Shown: piece after piece, positions 46,308 to 56,085 of the stretch | How positions within the stretch are numbered: the first letter of the stretch is position 1 | How the letters are laid out: the number at the start of each line of letters is the position of its first letter | From: Kangiella aquimarina DSM 16071 | GTDB taxonomy: Bacteria; Pseudomonadota; Gammaproteobacteria; Enterobacterales; Kangiellaceae | NCBI RefSeq assembly: GCF_000374105.1 | Contig: NZ_KB893650.1 | Coordinates: 676,862-740,861, forward strand | Reading direction: 5' to 3' | DNA length: 64,000 bases | Made by a program: the position numbers and the translations under genes | Notes under the pieces: generated by a model | Database searches by the model: none | The model's input: the letters and a program-made list of their open reading frames with translations, nothing else | What the model was told of the DNA's origin: nothing

Positions 46308-48443
46308 CTGGACACTAGGACAAGAAAACAACAAATTCTGAAAGAGCTTGGCTATGCTTCTGCGTATGGCCTGATGGCTTTATTATTCAATAGCTTCCTG
46401 ATAGCCCACCTTTACGGGAACCTAAGCCTGCATTTCGGGCAAATATTCATTATCTTCTGTCTGGTAACTCGTGGGCTATACCCAGCTGTATTCGCAGCAC
46501 TTATTGGCTCCATTGGATTGTATGTTGAAACCCATAATCCCGCATTCTTCATCAATTCAATATTAGAAATTCTGGTACTTTATGCTTTGAGTAGAAGAGG
46601 TTGGGTGCTTCTAGTTGCAGATGTTGTCTATTGGCTCGTTATCGGCATCCCAATTACTTATGTGTTTGTCATTTACTTCTTCGGGATCAGCTCAAGTGAC
46701 TTTATACAGGTCATCATGCTGAAGCAGTTATTAAATGGCGTTTTAGTTGTGTCAGCTGCTTCGCTATTGAGACCATTTTTGCCAACAAGATGGCATAGAC
46801 TTGATATCCAGCAACAGCTACCTAAATTATCCTATCGGATATTTGAGTTATCGATGATAAGCATCCTGCTACCATCACTAATAATCACGTTAATACTATC
46901 AAATAATTCTGCCAAGATAGCAGAACAGCAGGCGAGTGAATTGTTAGGTGTTCAGGCTGATCATTACACTGAAATAACAAGAAACCATTTAACTCATCAC
47001 CAAAGGATGGTTGATAATCTAGCCAATACCTTTAGCTGGCAACCATACAAGGATAAAGAGAAGCTAGAATTTTTGTTGGATGCGCAGAGCCAGTATCCGG
47101 ACGTTTTTTCGATGCTTATAACAGATGAAAATGGGTACGTGATTCATGGTGCACCGCAGGAGTTTGAAGATACTTTGCAGGGACTTTCCAGGGCAGAAAA
47201 GATGGTTGACGACCGGTTATATTTTCAAGTCCCTTATTCGCGAAATACGCATTATATATCGGATGTATTTCAGGCCAGGGGGTATGGGAATGATCCCATT
47301 GTGGCAATCAGTTCACCCTATTTTGAAGGTGAGCAATTTTCGGGCATTGTACAGGCAACCTTAAACTTGGCGAATTTCGAAAAGTTTGGAGCTGGGACTA
47401 GCGGATTTAGTGTCTTCGTCATTGTAACTGACGCAAAAAATAAACTTGTGTATGCTTCCGAAATATTAAACCTGGAACCACTATCAGAGTTTTTACCAGA
47501 AAAAATAGAGCAAGTTTACACAGATGAGTTACCTCTACTTAAATTAAGTGAAGGTTTCTTCTTATTTAAGAATAGAGTTACTGAGGGTGGCTGGAAAATA
47601 TATACACTCAGTTCACCAGACACGTTAATAGACGCCTATAAAAATGACTTTTATAATCTAATCGTCAGTTTGTTGATTATTGCCTCGATTGTTTTACTGG
47701 TGGTGCAAAAATTCTCAAAACAGATTACTCGACCGCTTGAAACAATTGTAAGGCATTTTTCGTCCAATGAGCCTATCCCAAGAAAAGCTCGGTCTATCTA
47801 TAGTAGCGTAGAGATTGAATCAGTAAGAGAGCAGTTACAGCAAGCACAGCACTTTATGCTTGAGTATCAGAAGACTTTGCAGGAACAAGTCGAAGAAAAA
47901 ACGAAAGAGCTAAGGGAAGCCAATGACAAACTGGCATTAGTTAGTGTGCAAGATGAGTTAACACAAATTTATAATCGACGTGGTTTCGATCAGAATGTGA
48001 AAAATGCGTTTGCCGTTTCTATTCGACATGCTACACCTATAACAATGGCAATTCTGGATATCGATCATTTCAAAAATGTAAATGATCAATGGGGCCATGC
48101 CGCAGGTGATCAATGCATAATCATGGTTGCCGAAGAAATGAAAAAACGGTTTAAAAGAGATTCAGATTTTGTTGCTCGCTATGGTGGTGAAGAGTTTGTA
48201 GTATTTATTGCAGGTGGCGATATTAATATTCATAGGCAGATGTTGGATGAACTTAGATTAAATATTGCCAACCATGAAATTTACTACGAAGAAAAAATAA
48301 TATCCATTACTGTCAGCATTGGAGCATATAGCGTCAAAGACGATTTGAATATTACTTATGATAAACTGGTGTCAAATGCTGATAAGTTATTATATAAAAG
48401 TAAAACATCAGGAAGAAATCAGTTATCTGCAGGTCAGCAGTAG
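46308..48443 (+). CDS. Membrane diguanylate cyclase (5-6 TM + Cache + GGDEF), first of two
   Basis: I place the start at CTG 46308, 5 nt behind a full AGGAGG (46297-46302). This gives 711 residues, matching its 712-residue neighbour, and restores the first membrane helix that the ATG at 46374 would cut. Order: membrane domain (~10-170; LYGNLSLHFGQIF), a periplasmic dCache-like sensor (~190-440), membrane helix (~450-470), coiled coil, GGDEF domain (~545-711) with GGEEF (~626) and the RXXD inhibitory site (RDSD). Both active and feedback sites are intact, so it should make c-di-GMP. Confidence 0.85.
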   Translation: MDTRTRKQQILKELGYASAYGLMALLFNSFLIAHLYGNLSLHFGQIFIIFCLVTRGLYPAVFAALIGSIGLYVETHNPAFFINSILEILVLYALSRRGWVLLVADVVYWLVIGIPITYVFVIYFFGISSSDFIQVIMLKQLLNGVLVVSAASLLRPFLPTRWHRLDIQQQLPKLSYRIFELSMISILLPSLIITLILSNNSAKIAEQQASELLGVQADHYTEITRNHLTHHQRMVDNLANTFSWQPYKDKEKLEFLLDAQSQYPDVFSMLITDENGYVIHGAPQEFEDTLQGLSRAEKMVDDRLYFQVPYSRNTHYISDVFQARGYGNDPIVAISSPYFEGEQFSGIVQATLNLANFEKFGAGTSGFSVFVIVTDAKNKLVYASEILNLEPLSEFLPEKIEQVYTDELPLLKLSEGFFLFKNRVTEGGWKIYTLSSPDTLIDAYKNDFYNLIVSLLIIASIVLLVVQKFSKQITRPLETIVRHFSSNEPIPRKARSIYSSVEIESVREQLQQAQHFMLEYQKTLQEQVEEKTKELREANDKLALVSVQDELTQIYNRRGFDQNVKNAFAVSIRHATPITMAILDIDHFKNVNDQWGHAAGDQCIIMVAEEMKKRFKRDSDFVARYGGEEFVVFIAGGDINIHRQMLDELRLNIANHEIYYEEKIISITVSIGAYSVKDDLNITYDKLVSNADKLLYKSKTSGRNQLSAGQQ

Positions 48444-48466
48444 AAAAAGTAACTAAGGAATAATCA

Positions 48467-50605
48467 TTGAAACAGGCAGTGTCAAAAACAATTAGTGAAA
48501 AAGCTCTTTTGTTAGGGGGAGTGTATGGGATACTTGGTTTAATAACCAACCTCTGGTTTATCATCCCATTATATGGAAATCTTAGTCTTCACCTTGGCGA
48601 AGTATTTGTTATTAGCTGCTTAATAACCCGAGGTTTATATCCTGCAATATTAGCATCCATAATAACAACCGCAGGTCTTGTATATGAGACTGGAAATTAT
48701 GTATTTTTTATATCGGCCATTCTTGAAATTATCATTTTAAATACTCTTCTCAGAAAAGGTGTATTGTTATTACTAGCTGATGCCGTTTTCTGGGTGATGC
48801 TGGGAATACCTATTACATATTTAACCATTAAATATATTTATGACGTGACATCTGTTGACTTTATGCAGGTAATTTTACTAAAGCAGGCTGTTAATGGGGT
48901 CCTGATTGTATCAATCGTTGCACTCTTAAAGCCTTTTATACCCTTGAGATGGTTTTCGGCAGCTGTGGAACCTGAAGTTCCAAAGTTGTCAGATAGAGTG
49001 TTTGAGTTGTCATTGAATAGTATTTCATTACCAGCTTTGATTATATCTCTGTTCTTGTCAGATTCAGCGGCAGATAATACTGAAAAACAAATGGAAAATG
49101 TTCTGAAAACACGTACTGAGTATTACATAAGTTACCTGACAAATTATGTTGATTACCATTTAAAATCTCTAAGAAGTCTCGAGGCGGTTGTTCTTGAAGA
49201 TGATTTTACAGACGATGAAAGGGACGTTTTGCTCAATAAGTGGAATAAGATATATAGCGGTTTTATAACAATGCTTATAGCAAACCAATCAGGATTGATC
49301 ATAAGCGGTTCACCGGCAGAATTTTATAACAATATTAAATCCGCACCAGAAGAAAAAAGAAGAATTGTAGACAGGGATTACTTCAAAGTCCCTAAGGCGG
49401 AGTTAAGAGGATATGTTTCTGAAGTTTTTCGAGGCCGAGGGTTCGGTGATGATCCCATAGTTGCAATTAGTGTTCCAATCCTGGATGAAAATAAAAAGTT
49501 TTTGGGCATAGTAGAAGGTTCATTAAATATTCCAAAGTTTGAGAATATAGAAGAAAGTATGCCTGATTCTGATGGTCATATAATCATCAAGGACCAAAAT
49601 AAAAATATTATTTATTCTTCTCCGGAACTTGATTTAAATGCGTTGGATCACTTTGAAATAGTCGATATAACGCCTACCTTCACCAATAGGATGCCAATTT
49701 TCGAGTTGAAAGGTGAGCAGTACCTATACCATGCCGATACAACAGATTATGGTTGGCGGGTTGTTGCTTTGGCTGAGCCTTCTATACTGATAGGCTCTTA
49801 CGGTCATAACTTTTTACGCTTGACCATTATATTGCTTTTCATTGCTGTTCTGTCACTTGCTGTTACCCGACGCTTTTCAAAACAAATAACTAAGCCACTT
49901 GAGAACCTGGTTAGAAACTTTGCCGCTCACAGACCTATTCAGGATTCTGCTAGTAATATCCAAACCAGCCTTGAAATCGAGTCAGTCAGAGAGCAGCTTA
50001 AAGAGGCTCAGTATCTCACGCTTGAATATCAGGAAAGTTTGAAAAGAGAAGTTGAAATAAAAACAGCTGAGTTGATGAAGATGAATGATCAGCTTAAAAA
50101 AATGAGCATTGAAGATGACTTAACCAAAATATTTAACCGACGTGGTTTTGAGAAGTCTGTGTATGAAATTTTCAAGTTGAGTTGCCGTAACAAAACACCG
50201 ATAACATTTGCCATTCTAGATGTCGATCACTTTAAAGCAGTGAATGATACCTGGGGACATACTGTCGGTGATGACTGCCTGGTTATGATAGCCAAGGAGT
50301 TAAAAGAACATTTCCAAAGGGAAACAGATTTTGTTGCCCGCTATGGCGGGGAAGAATTTGTTGTTTTCCTGTCTGGGGGAAACATCGATAAACATTGTAG
50401 AATGCTTGAGGAATTTAGAAAGAAAATTGCTGGGCAGAAAGTTCCCGCTAATGGCAATTTCGTCAAACTGACCATCAGTATTGGCGTCTACAGCCTGGAG
50501 AACGATTTTAATATTGGATATCATCATCTGGTTTCAAAAGCCGATGAACTGTTATATCAAAGCAAGAATAACGGTAGAAATCGTATTACCTGTGATAGTC
50601 AATAG
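48467..50605 (+). CDS. Membrane diguanylate cyclase (TM + Cache + GGDEF), second of two
   Basis: A 712-residue paralog of the preceding gene with the same architecture: membrane domain with LYGNLSLHLGEVF, Cache-like sensor (~190-440; VDRDYFKVP, GFGDDPIVAIS), linker with LEIESVREQLKEAQ, and GGDEF (GGEEF ~627, RETD I-site). The start is TTG 48467, 6 nt after AAGGAA. The sensors differ more than the signalling domains, so the pair likely sense different ligands. It follows its paralog by 23 nt, a tandem duplication. Confidence 0.88.
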   Translation: MKQAVSKTISEKALLLGGVYGILGLITNLWFIIPLYGNLSLHLGEVFVISCLITRGLYPAILASIITTAGLVYETGNYVFFISAILEIIILNTLLRKGVLLLLADAVFWVMLGIPITYLTIKYIYDVTSVDFMQVILLKQAVNGVLIVSIVALLKPFIPLRWFSAAVEPEVPKLSDRVFELSLNSISLPALIISLFLSDSAADNTEKQMENVLKTRTEYYISYLTNYVDYHLKSLRSLEAVVLEDDFTDDERDVLLNKWNKIYSGFITMLIANQSGLIISGSPAEFYNNIKSAPEEKRRIVDRDYFKVPKAELRGYVSEVFRGRGFGDDPIVAISVPILDENKKFLGIVEGSLNIPKFENIEESMPDSDGHIIIKDQNKNIIYSSPELDLNALDHFEIVDITPTFTNRMPIFELKGEQYLYHADTTDYGWRVVALAEPSILIGSYGHNFLRLTIILLFIAVLSLAVTRRFSKQITKPLENLVRNFAAHRPIQDSASNIQTSLEIESVREQLKEAQYLTLEYQESLKREVEIKTAELMKMNDQLKKMSIEDDLTKIFNRRGFEKSVYEIFKLSCRNKTPITFAILDVDHFKAVNDTWGHTVGDDCLVMIAKELKEHFQRETDFVARYGGEEFVVFLSGGNIDKHCRMLEEFRKKIAGQKVPANGNFVKLTISIGVYSLENDFNIGYHHLVSKADELLYQSKNNGRNRITCDSQ

Positions 50606-50725
50606 AGGCTGATAGTCTTCTGAGCCTAATTGAGTTAATTGAGAAGCTTCCTATCTAACTGATATCTATAGATAAACTTTCTTACTCTTACCACACCAAA
50701 ATTAAATTGACTATTTTCTGTGCGA

Positions 50726-50761
50726 ATGGCGCTATCTAGTATAGAATATGCGCCATTTTTT
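50726..50761 (+). terminator. Candidate terminator or leader hairpin before typA
   Basis: A 7-bp stem ATGGCGC (50726-50732) / GCGCCAT (50750-50756) with a 17-nt loop, followed by TTTTT, 17 nt before the typA ATG. It could end the GGDEF transcript or act in the typA leader. Confidence 0.4.
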
Positions 50762-50777
50762 CACCTTTGAGAAATTT

Positions 50778-52601
50778 ATGATCGATAAGTTACGCAATAT
50801 TGCGATTATTGCCCACGTTGACCACGGCAAAACAACCTTAGTTGACAAGCTGTTGGAGCAATCGGGCACCTTGGGCGAACGCGCTGGCCCACAAGAGCGT
50901 GTAATGGATTCAAACGATCTTGAGAAAGAGCGTGGCATTACTATTTTGGCAAAAAATACTGCTATCAAGTGGAATGATTACCGCATCAATATCGTAGATA
51001 CCCCTGGGCACGCAGATTTCGGTGGTGAAGTTGAGCGTGTTATGTCGATGGTTGACTCTGTTCTACTGTTGGTCGATGCGGCTGAAGGCCCTATGCCTCA
51101 GACTCGTTTTGTGACACAAAAAGCTTTTGCGCAAGGCCTGAAACCAATTCTGGTTATCAACAAAATTGATAAGCCTGGTGCGCGTCCTGACTGGGTTATG
51201 GATCAGGTATTTGACTTGTTTGATAACTTAGGCGCTACCGACGAGCAGCTCGATTTTGAAGTGGTTTACGCTTCTGCTTTGAATGGCTGGGCTAGCCGCG
51301 ATCCGGACACGGTTGGTGAGAATATGCAGCCATTGTTTGAAGCTATCGTCAACAATGTTGCGCCACCACCTGCAAATGCTGAAGGCGGATTCCAGATGCA
51401 GATCTCTCAGCTGGACTATAACTCTTATGTAGGTGTTATTGGAGTCGGTCGAGTAAAACGCGGTTCTGTTAAGCCAAATCAACAGGTCACAATTGTCAGC
51501 GCAGATGGAAGCAAGCGTAATGGTAAAGTTGGTCAGGTATTAGGTTATCTGGGTCTCGACCGCCATGAAGTTGACTCTGCTGATGCTGGTGACATTATTG
51601 CGATCACCGGATTGGGTGAATTAAAGATTTCAGACACCATCTGCGATCAAAATGCTGTAGAAGCTTTGCCACCATTGTCAGTTGATGAGCCAACAGTAAC
51701 CATGACCTTCCAGGTCAACACGTCTCCTTTCGCTGGTAAAGAAGGTAAATACGTTACTTCGCGTAATATTCTTGAGCGTTTGCATCAGGAGCTTGTGCAT
51801 AACGTAGCTTTGCGTGTTGAAGAGACTGATGACCCAGATAAGTTCAGAGTTTCTGGACGTGGTGAATTACACCTAGGTATCTTAATCGAGAATATGCGTC
51901 GCGAAGGATTTGAGATTGCAGTTTCGCGCCCGGAAGTAATTCTTAAAACTATTGATGGTAAGCTACAAGAGCCATTCGAGACAGTGACCATTGACGTTGA
52001 AGAGCAACATCAAGGCAGTGTCATGGAGCGCATGGGTACGCGTAAAGCGGAGTTAACCAATATGTCTCCTGATGGTAAAGGCCGTGTTCGTTTGGACTTC
52101 ATGATGCCAAGCCGTGGCTTGATTGGTTTCCAGACTGAGTTTATGACGCTTACCTCCGGTTCTGGTCTGATGTACCACACTTTTGACCATTATGGTCTGC
52201 ATAAAGGTGGCGACATTGGTCAAAGAGCCAGTGGTGTGTTAATTGCCAACATGACCGGTAAAGCACTGACTAACGCCTTGTTTAACCTGCAAGAGCGTGG
52301 TCGTCTGTTTGCCAAGCACGGTGATGAAGTGTATGAAGGGCAAATCGTTGGTATTCATAGCCGCTCAAATGACCTCACGGTTAACTGCCTGAAAGGCAAG
52401 CAGCTAACTAACGTTCGTGCATCTGGTACTGACGAAGCTCAGGTTCTAACACCGCCTGTTAAGTTGACTCTGGAGCAAGCTTTAGAATTTATCAATGATG
52501 ATGAGCTGGTCGAAGTAACGCCAAACAGTATACGTTTACGTAAAAAACATCTTACTGAAACGGATCGTAAACGCGCAAGTCGTCCGCCTAAAGCATCTTA
52601 A
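50778..52601 (+). CDS. typA: Ribosome-binding GTPase TypA/BipA
   Basis: From ATG 50778 the product is 607 residues, the same length as E. coli BipA; the upstream ATG 50748 lies in a hairpin and is rejected. G1 [11 protein letters not shown]2 RGITI, G3 [10 protein letters not shown] and G4 NKID are present, followed by EF-G-like domains II, III and V and the BipA C-terminal domain ([15 protein letters not shown]). It binds ribosomes and assists 50S assembly at low temperature. A strong terminator follows. Confidence 0.97.
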   Translation: MIDKLRNIAIIAHVDHGKTTLVDKLLEQSGTLGERAGPQERVMDSNDLEKERGITILAKNTAIKWNDYRINIVDTPGHADFGGEVERVMSMVDSVLLLVDAAEGPMPQTRFVTQKAFAQGLKPILVINKIDKPGARPDWVMDQVFDLFDNLGATDEQLDFEVVYASALNGWASRDPDTVGENMQPLFEAIVNNVAPPPANAEGGFQMQISQLDYNSYVGVIGVGRVKRGSVKPNQQVTIVSADGSKRNGKVGQVLGYLGLDRHEVDSADAGDIIAITGLGELKISDTICDQNAVEALPPLSVDEPTVTMTFQVNTSPFAGKEGKYVTSRNILERLHQELVHNVALRVEETDDPDKFRVSGRGELHLGILIENMRREGFEIAVSRPEVILKTIDGKLQEPFETVTIDVEEQHQGSVMERMGTRKAELTNMSPDGKGRVRLDFMMPSRGLIGFQTEFMTLTSGSGLMYHTFDHYGLHKGGDIGQRASGVLIANMTGKALTNALFNLQERGRLFAKHGDEVYEGQIVGIHSRSNDLTVNCLKGKQLTNVRASGTDEAQVLTPPVKLTLEQALEFINDDELVEVTPNSIRLRKKHLTETDRKRASRPPKAS

Positions 52602-52616
52602 GTCTATAAGAGCTTT

Positions 52617-52657
52617 AAAAAGCCGTTATCTGTTTAGCAGTTAGCGGCTTTTTTTTG
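52617..52657 (+). terminator. Intrinsic terminator after typA
   Basis: Stem AGCCGTTA / TAGCGGCT (52621-52628 and 52642-52649; one G-T pair) followed by T8. Confidence 0.85.
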
Positions 52658-52796
52658 CCTTAAATATATTAAATCAGGCGAATCGGTTAGCAATAAATTA
52701 ATAAAATCGTTACACTTTTTTGTAATCGCTAAAATTAATTGCAACCAATTGCATAGATACCAATCATATAAGCAATAAATTACAAAAAGGCCTTTT

Positions 52797-53165
52797 ATGA
52801 ATCAGATTAAACTCGCAGCACTTTGCACTACAATCACTGCGCTTTCAGCATGCACGACTTCTCAGGGCGTGGATGCCGCAAAAGCCTTAAGCAGTTTGTT
52901 TGGTGGACCACCGGATCGTGCTCAGATGATTGACTCAACTGTTAAGGAAGCTTTGCAGTATGAGTTTGACAAGTGCATGAGTGGTAAGGAGTTTACTGCT
53001 GATTCGCAATCCAAATGTATTCAGCTTGCCTATGCAACGGTTAAAGAAGACATGAATCTTGAAGAACGTCCGGGGCAGGATGGAACTGTGATTATAGAGC
53101 GTGTCGATGATGACGAAATGATTTATGAAGATCAAAGCAATCAAGAAGAAGACAACGACGAGTAA
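52797..53165 (+). CDS. Small uncharacterised lipoprotein
   Basis: A 122-residue protein with lipobox LSAC (Cys19). The mature part has two cysteines 14 positions apart (FDKC ... SKC), which may form a disulfide, and a strongly acidic C-terminus (DDDEMIYEDQSNQEEDNDE). No family is recognised. It lies between typA and dtd and ends 6 nt before dtd, so it may share its transcript. The AT-rich upstream region (52660-52790) probably contains its promoter. Confidence 0.7.
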   Translation: MNQIKLAALCTTITALSACTTSQGVDAAKALSSLFGGPPDRAQMIDSTVKEALQYEFDKCMSGKEFTADSQSKCIQLAYATVKEDMNLEERPGQDGTVIIERVDDDEMIYEDQSNQEEDNDE

Positions 53166-53171
53166 TAATTG

Positions 53172-53609
53172 ATGATTGCATTGTTACAGCGTGTGTTGGA
53201 ATCAAAAGTGATCGTAGAAGGCAAAACTATTGGTGAAATTGATCAAGGGCTAATGGTTTTGCTTGGTGTTGAAAAAAATGATGACGAAGCGGTTGCTGAT
53301 AAATTATTACAACGGATATTAAAGTACCGAGTATTCAGCGACGAGCAGGATAAGATGAATCTGTCTTTACAGGATGTGAACGGTGGATTGTTGCTTGTGC
53401 CGCAGTTTACTCTTGCTGCTGATACACAAAGTGGTTTACGACCAAGCTTCTCTTCTGCAGCCCCTCCACAAGTGGGTAAAGAGCTGTTTGAATATGTGGT
53501 AGAGCAGGCTAGATCACATTATGATAACGTCGAGTCTGGTCAATTTGGAGCTGACATGAAAGTCCACCTGATTAATGATGGACCGGTTACATTTCAATTA
53601 AAAGTTTAA
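53172..53609 (+). CDS. dtd: D-aminoacyl-tRNA deacylase (Dtd)
   Basis: A 145-residue [21 protein letters not shown], the active-site segment [21 protein letters not shown] and the Gly-Pro motif NDGPVTFQL. It hydrolyses D-amino acids from mischarged tRNAs and dimerises. The canonical SQFTL motif reads PQFTL here. ATG 53172 is preferred over the in-frame TTG one codon earlier. The stop overlaps that of the convergent SRPBCC gene by 4 nt. Confidence 0.95.
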   Translation: MIALLQRVLESKVIVEGKTIGEIDQGLMVLLGVEKNDDEAVADKLLQRILKYRVFSDEQDKMNLSLQDVNGGLLLVPQFTLAADTQSGLRPSFSSAAPPQVGKELFEYVVEQARSHYDNVESGQFGADMKVHLINDGPVTFQLKV

Positions 53610-54166
53610 AGAACGATCTCGTCATCATCTTCAAGCTTGTCAGGCTGAGTTGATTCAATGAGCTTCTTGAGCTGTTCTAAATTGGATTGATTCACCTCTT
53701 CAATACTTCCTTGAATCAAAAACAAAATAGCATTCTGTACAATACCTTTCCCTGAATATTGCTGGTTCATTGTCACGATAGTTGATTTATTGTCACTGCC
53801 TTCAAAGATCACCTGAGTTGTTCCAGTTAGCCATTCATTGGAGTAGTCATAACCCACCTGCTGATTTGCAGTATAGGAGGTCAGGGTATGCTGCATTGTA
53901 ATTGGAGTGCCTTCAGCAGATTGGTAATTCATTTGCCATTGGCTACCAACCTCATTTAATGAACCGCTGACGTTTTCAATGGAGTGGAATTCAGCTATCC
54001 AATGATTCAGTAACAGCGGATTATTATAAACCGCAAAAACCTGCTCGACAGGAGCGTCAATGGTTACACTCGAATTGCTTTCGAAGTTTCTTTTGAAAAT
54101 GCCAATAGCAACCAGCACCATAAATAGAGTGCCGATAAAAATAAAACCATACTTTAAAACTTTCAT
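53606..54166 (-). CDS. Membrane-anchored SRPBCC (polyketide cyclase-like) protein
   Basis: A 186-residue protein with an N-terminal membrane helix (~5-24) and a START/SRPBCC domain (~30-165; [32 protein letters not shown]). The fold binds hydrophobic ligands in a deep pocket, but the ligand here is unknown. It follows the LplT-PlsC gene by 15 nt, so a role in lipid handling is plausible. C-terminus acidic. Confidence 0.72.
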   Translation of the reverse strand: MKVLKYGFIFIGTLFMVLVAIGIFKRNFESNSSVTIDAPVEQVFAVYNNPLLLNHWIAEFHSIENVSGSLNEVGSQWQMNYQSAEGTPITMQHTLTSYTANQQVGYDYSNEWLTGTTQVIFEGSDNKSTIVTMNQQYSGKGIVQNAILFLIQGSIEEVNQSNLEQLKKLIESTQPDKLEDDDEIVL

Positions 54167-54181
54167 AATGCACTTATCCTG

Positions 54182-56059
54182 TTACGGCTTATTGTCGCGA
54201 AGCTCAGTCACGACTTCCTGTAAATGCTCTTTCGTTACATCTTGGTGAGGAATTGGCTCGCCAACGATTAATGTTACCTTGGTTCGAATTCGTTTTAAAC
54301 GGTCAATAATTTTATTGACTTTCTTACGACTGAACAGGCTTTGCCAGAGGCCTTGTAGCGCCATGGGGATAACGGGTACGGGAGTTGTTTCAATGATTCT
54401 CTCGATACCAGATTTGAAGGCATTCATTTCACCATCTGTTGTCAGTTTACCTTCCGGGAAGATACAAACCACTTCACCATTCTCAAGAGCTTCAGCAATT
54501 TGGTACATGGCCTTGTTGAGCAGTTCTTTGTCTTCATTGGCGCCAGCAATTGGGATCGCCTTTGCCGTTCTAAAGATAAAGCTGAGAACGGGGATTTTAA
54601 AAATTTTGTGGTACATGACGAAGCGTACCGGACGACGAATACTGCCTGCAATAATTAAAGCGTCGACATAGCTCACATGATTGCAGACCAGCACCTGTGC
54701 ACCTTCGTCCGGAATATTATCTAATCCTTTCTTCCTAACCCGATAAACGGTATGGATCAGAATCCAGACCAGGAAGCGCATCAAAAACTCAGGAACCAAG
54801 GTGAAAATATAGATGGCTACCAGAGCATTCATAATGGCTACCAGCAGGAAGAACTGTGGAATGGTCATGCCATTACCAAGTAGCACCGCGCCAAGCACTG
54901 CGGCAACTACCATAAAAAGAGCATTAAGAATATTATTACCAGCAATTACGCGCGACAGGTGCGAGCGTTCACAGCGTTCCTGAATCAATGCGTATAAAGG
55001 CACAATATAAAATCCGCCAAAGATACCAACAAAAGCACAATTAATCAGAGTTCGAATAGCTCCATCTTGACTCAAGTATTCTGTTGGAGATAAAGCGCCT
55101 GTGAAACTGCTGTTCGGGTTTGCCAGAAAAATATCAATAGCAAACCAGGTCATACCGATAGCGCCAAATGGCACAAGTCCCAGTTCGACTTTTCTGCCTG
55201 ATAAGAACTCACAAAGCACTGAGCCTAAACCGATCCCCACTGAGAATGTCGCAAGGATCATTGTTGCTACGAGATCATTTCCGTTTAAACTGACTTTAGT
55301 GAAGTTTGGTATCTGAGTAAGAAAAACTGCGCCATAAAACCAGAACCAGGAAACACCTAGAATGGATAGGAAAACGACTTTCTGCTGACGGGCGAATTTA
55401 AAGGTTTTCCAGGTCTGTGTAATGGGGTTCCAGTTAATTTTTAAATCGGATTGAGTCGAAGGTGTTTCGGGTATTCTGCGGCTGGCCAAGTAACCAGTTA
55501 TTGAAATAGCCAATAACAGACCTGATAAGATTTGCACTCCGATATCACCACGTCCTATAAGAACGCCACCGATAACTGTACCAATAATAATGGACAGGAA
55601 TGTGCCCATCTCAACCAAGCCGTTACCGCCGAGTAACTCGCTATCATCAAGGTGTTGCGGCAAAATACTGTATTTAATTGGACCAAATAAACTGGACTGG
55701 AAGCCCATTAAGAATAAAACCAATAGCAGGAACCAGATATTATTCAAATAGAATCCGATTACTGCGCAAATCATAATAGTGATTTCTAGTAGTTTAATTT
55801 TTCGTATTAATGCGGATTTTTCGAACTTTTCAGCGATCTGACCGGCAGTGGCTGAGAACAGAAAGAAGGGAAGAATAAACAGTCCGGCAGCAATATTATT
55901 CAGCATATCTGAATTTAAATTAAGCTCTGCAGAAGCCTGGTAAGCAATAAATATTAATAAAGCGCTTTTATACACATTATCATTTAGCGCCCCCAGCGCT
56001 TGAGTGACAAAGTAGGATGAAAAGAATCGCTTTTTAAATAATGAAAACTGGTTGGCCAC
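54182..56059 (-). CDS. Lysophospholipid transporter-acyltransferase fusion (LplT-PlsC type)
   Basis: A 625-residue protein: MFS transporter of LplT type (~1-415; SYFVTQALGALNDNVYKSALLIF, multiple helices) joined to a PlsC acyltransferase (~440-610) with HX4D in NHVSYVD (~455) and FPEGKLTTDG. Unlike enteric LplT plus Aas, it lacks the acyl-ACP synthetase domain, so it needs acyl donors from elsewhere. Likely role: take up lysophospholipids across the inner membrane and re-acylate them. It follows tatD by 26 nt. Confidence 0.87.
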   Translation of the reverse strand: MANQFSLFKKRFFSSYFVTQALGALNDNVYKSALLIFIAYQASAELNLNSDMLNNIAAGLFILPFFLFSATAGQIAEKFEKSALIRKIKLLEITIMICAVIGFYLNNIWFLLLVLFLMGFQSSLFGPIKYSILPQHLDDSELLGGNGLVEMGTFLSIIIGTVIGGVLIGRGDIGVQILSGLLLAISITGYLASRRIPETPSTQSDLKINWNPITQTWKTFKFARQQKVVFLSILGVSWFWFYGAVFLTQIPNFTKVSLNGNDLVATMILATFSVGIGLGSVLCEFLSGRKVELGLVPFGAIGMTWFAIDIFLANPNSSFTGALSPTEYLSQDGAIRTLINCAFVGIFGGFYIVPLYALIQERCERSHLSRVIAGNNILNALFMVVAAVLGAVLLGNGMTIPQFFLLVAIMNALVAIYIFTLVPEFLMRFLVWILIHTVYRVRKKGLDNIPDEGAQVLVCNHVSYVDALIIAGSIRRPVRFVMYHKIFKIPVLSFIFRTAKAIPIAGANEDKELLNKAMYQIAEALENGEVVCIFPEGKLTTDGEMNAFKSGIERIIETTPVPVIPMALQGLWQSLFSRKKVNKIIDRLKRIRTKVTLIVGEPIPHQDVTKEHLQEVVTELRDNKP

Positions 56060-56085
56060 TTATTATCCCTCTTCTTGATCCTGTT

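Noticed and set aside
54279-54671. 130-codon plus-strand ORF inside the LplT-PlsC gene
   Set aside because: Antisense to the conserved PlsC motifs; no independent support.
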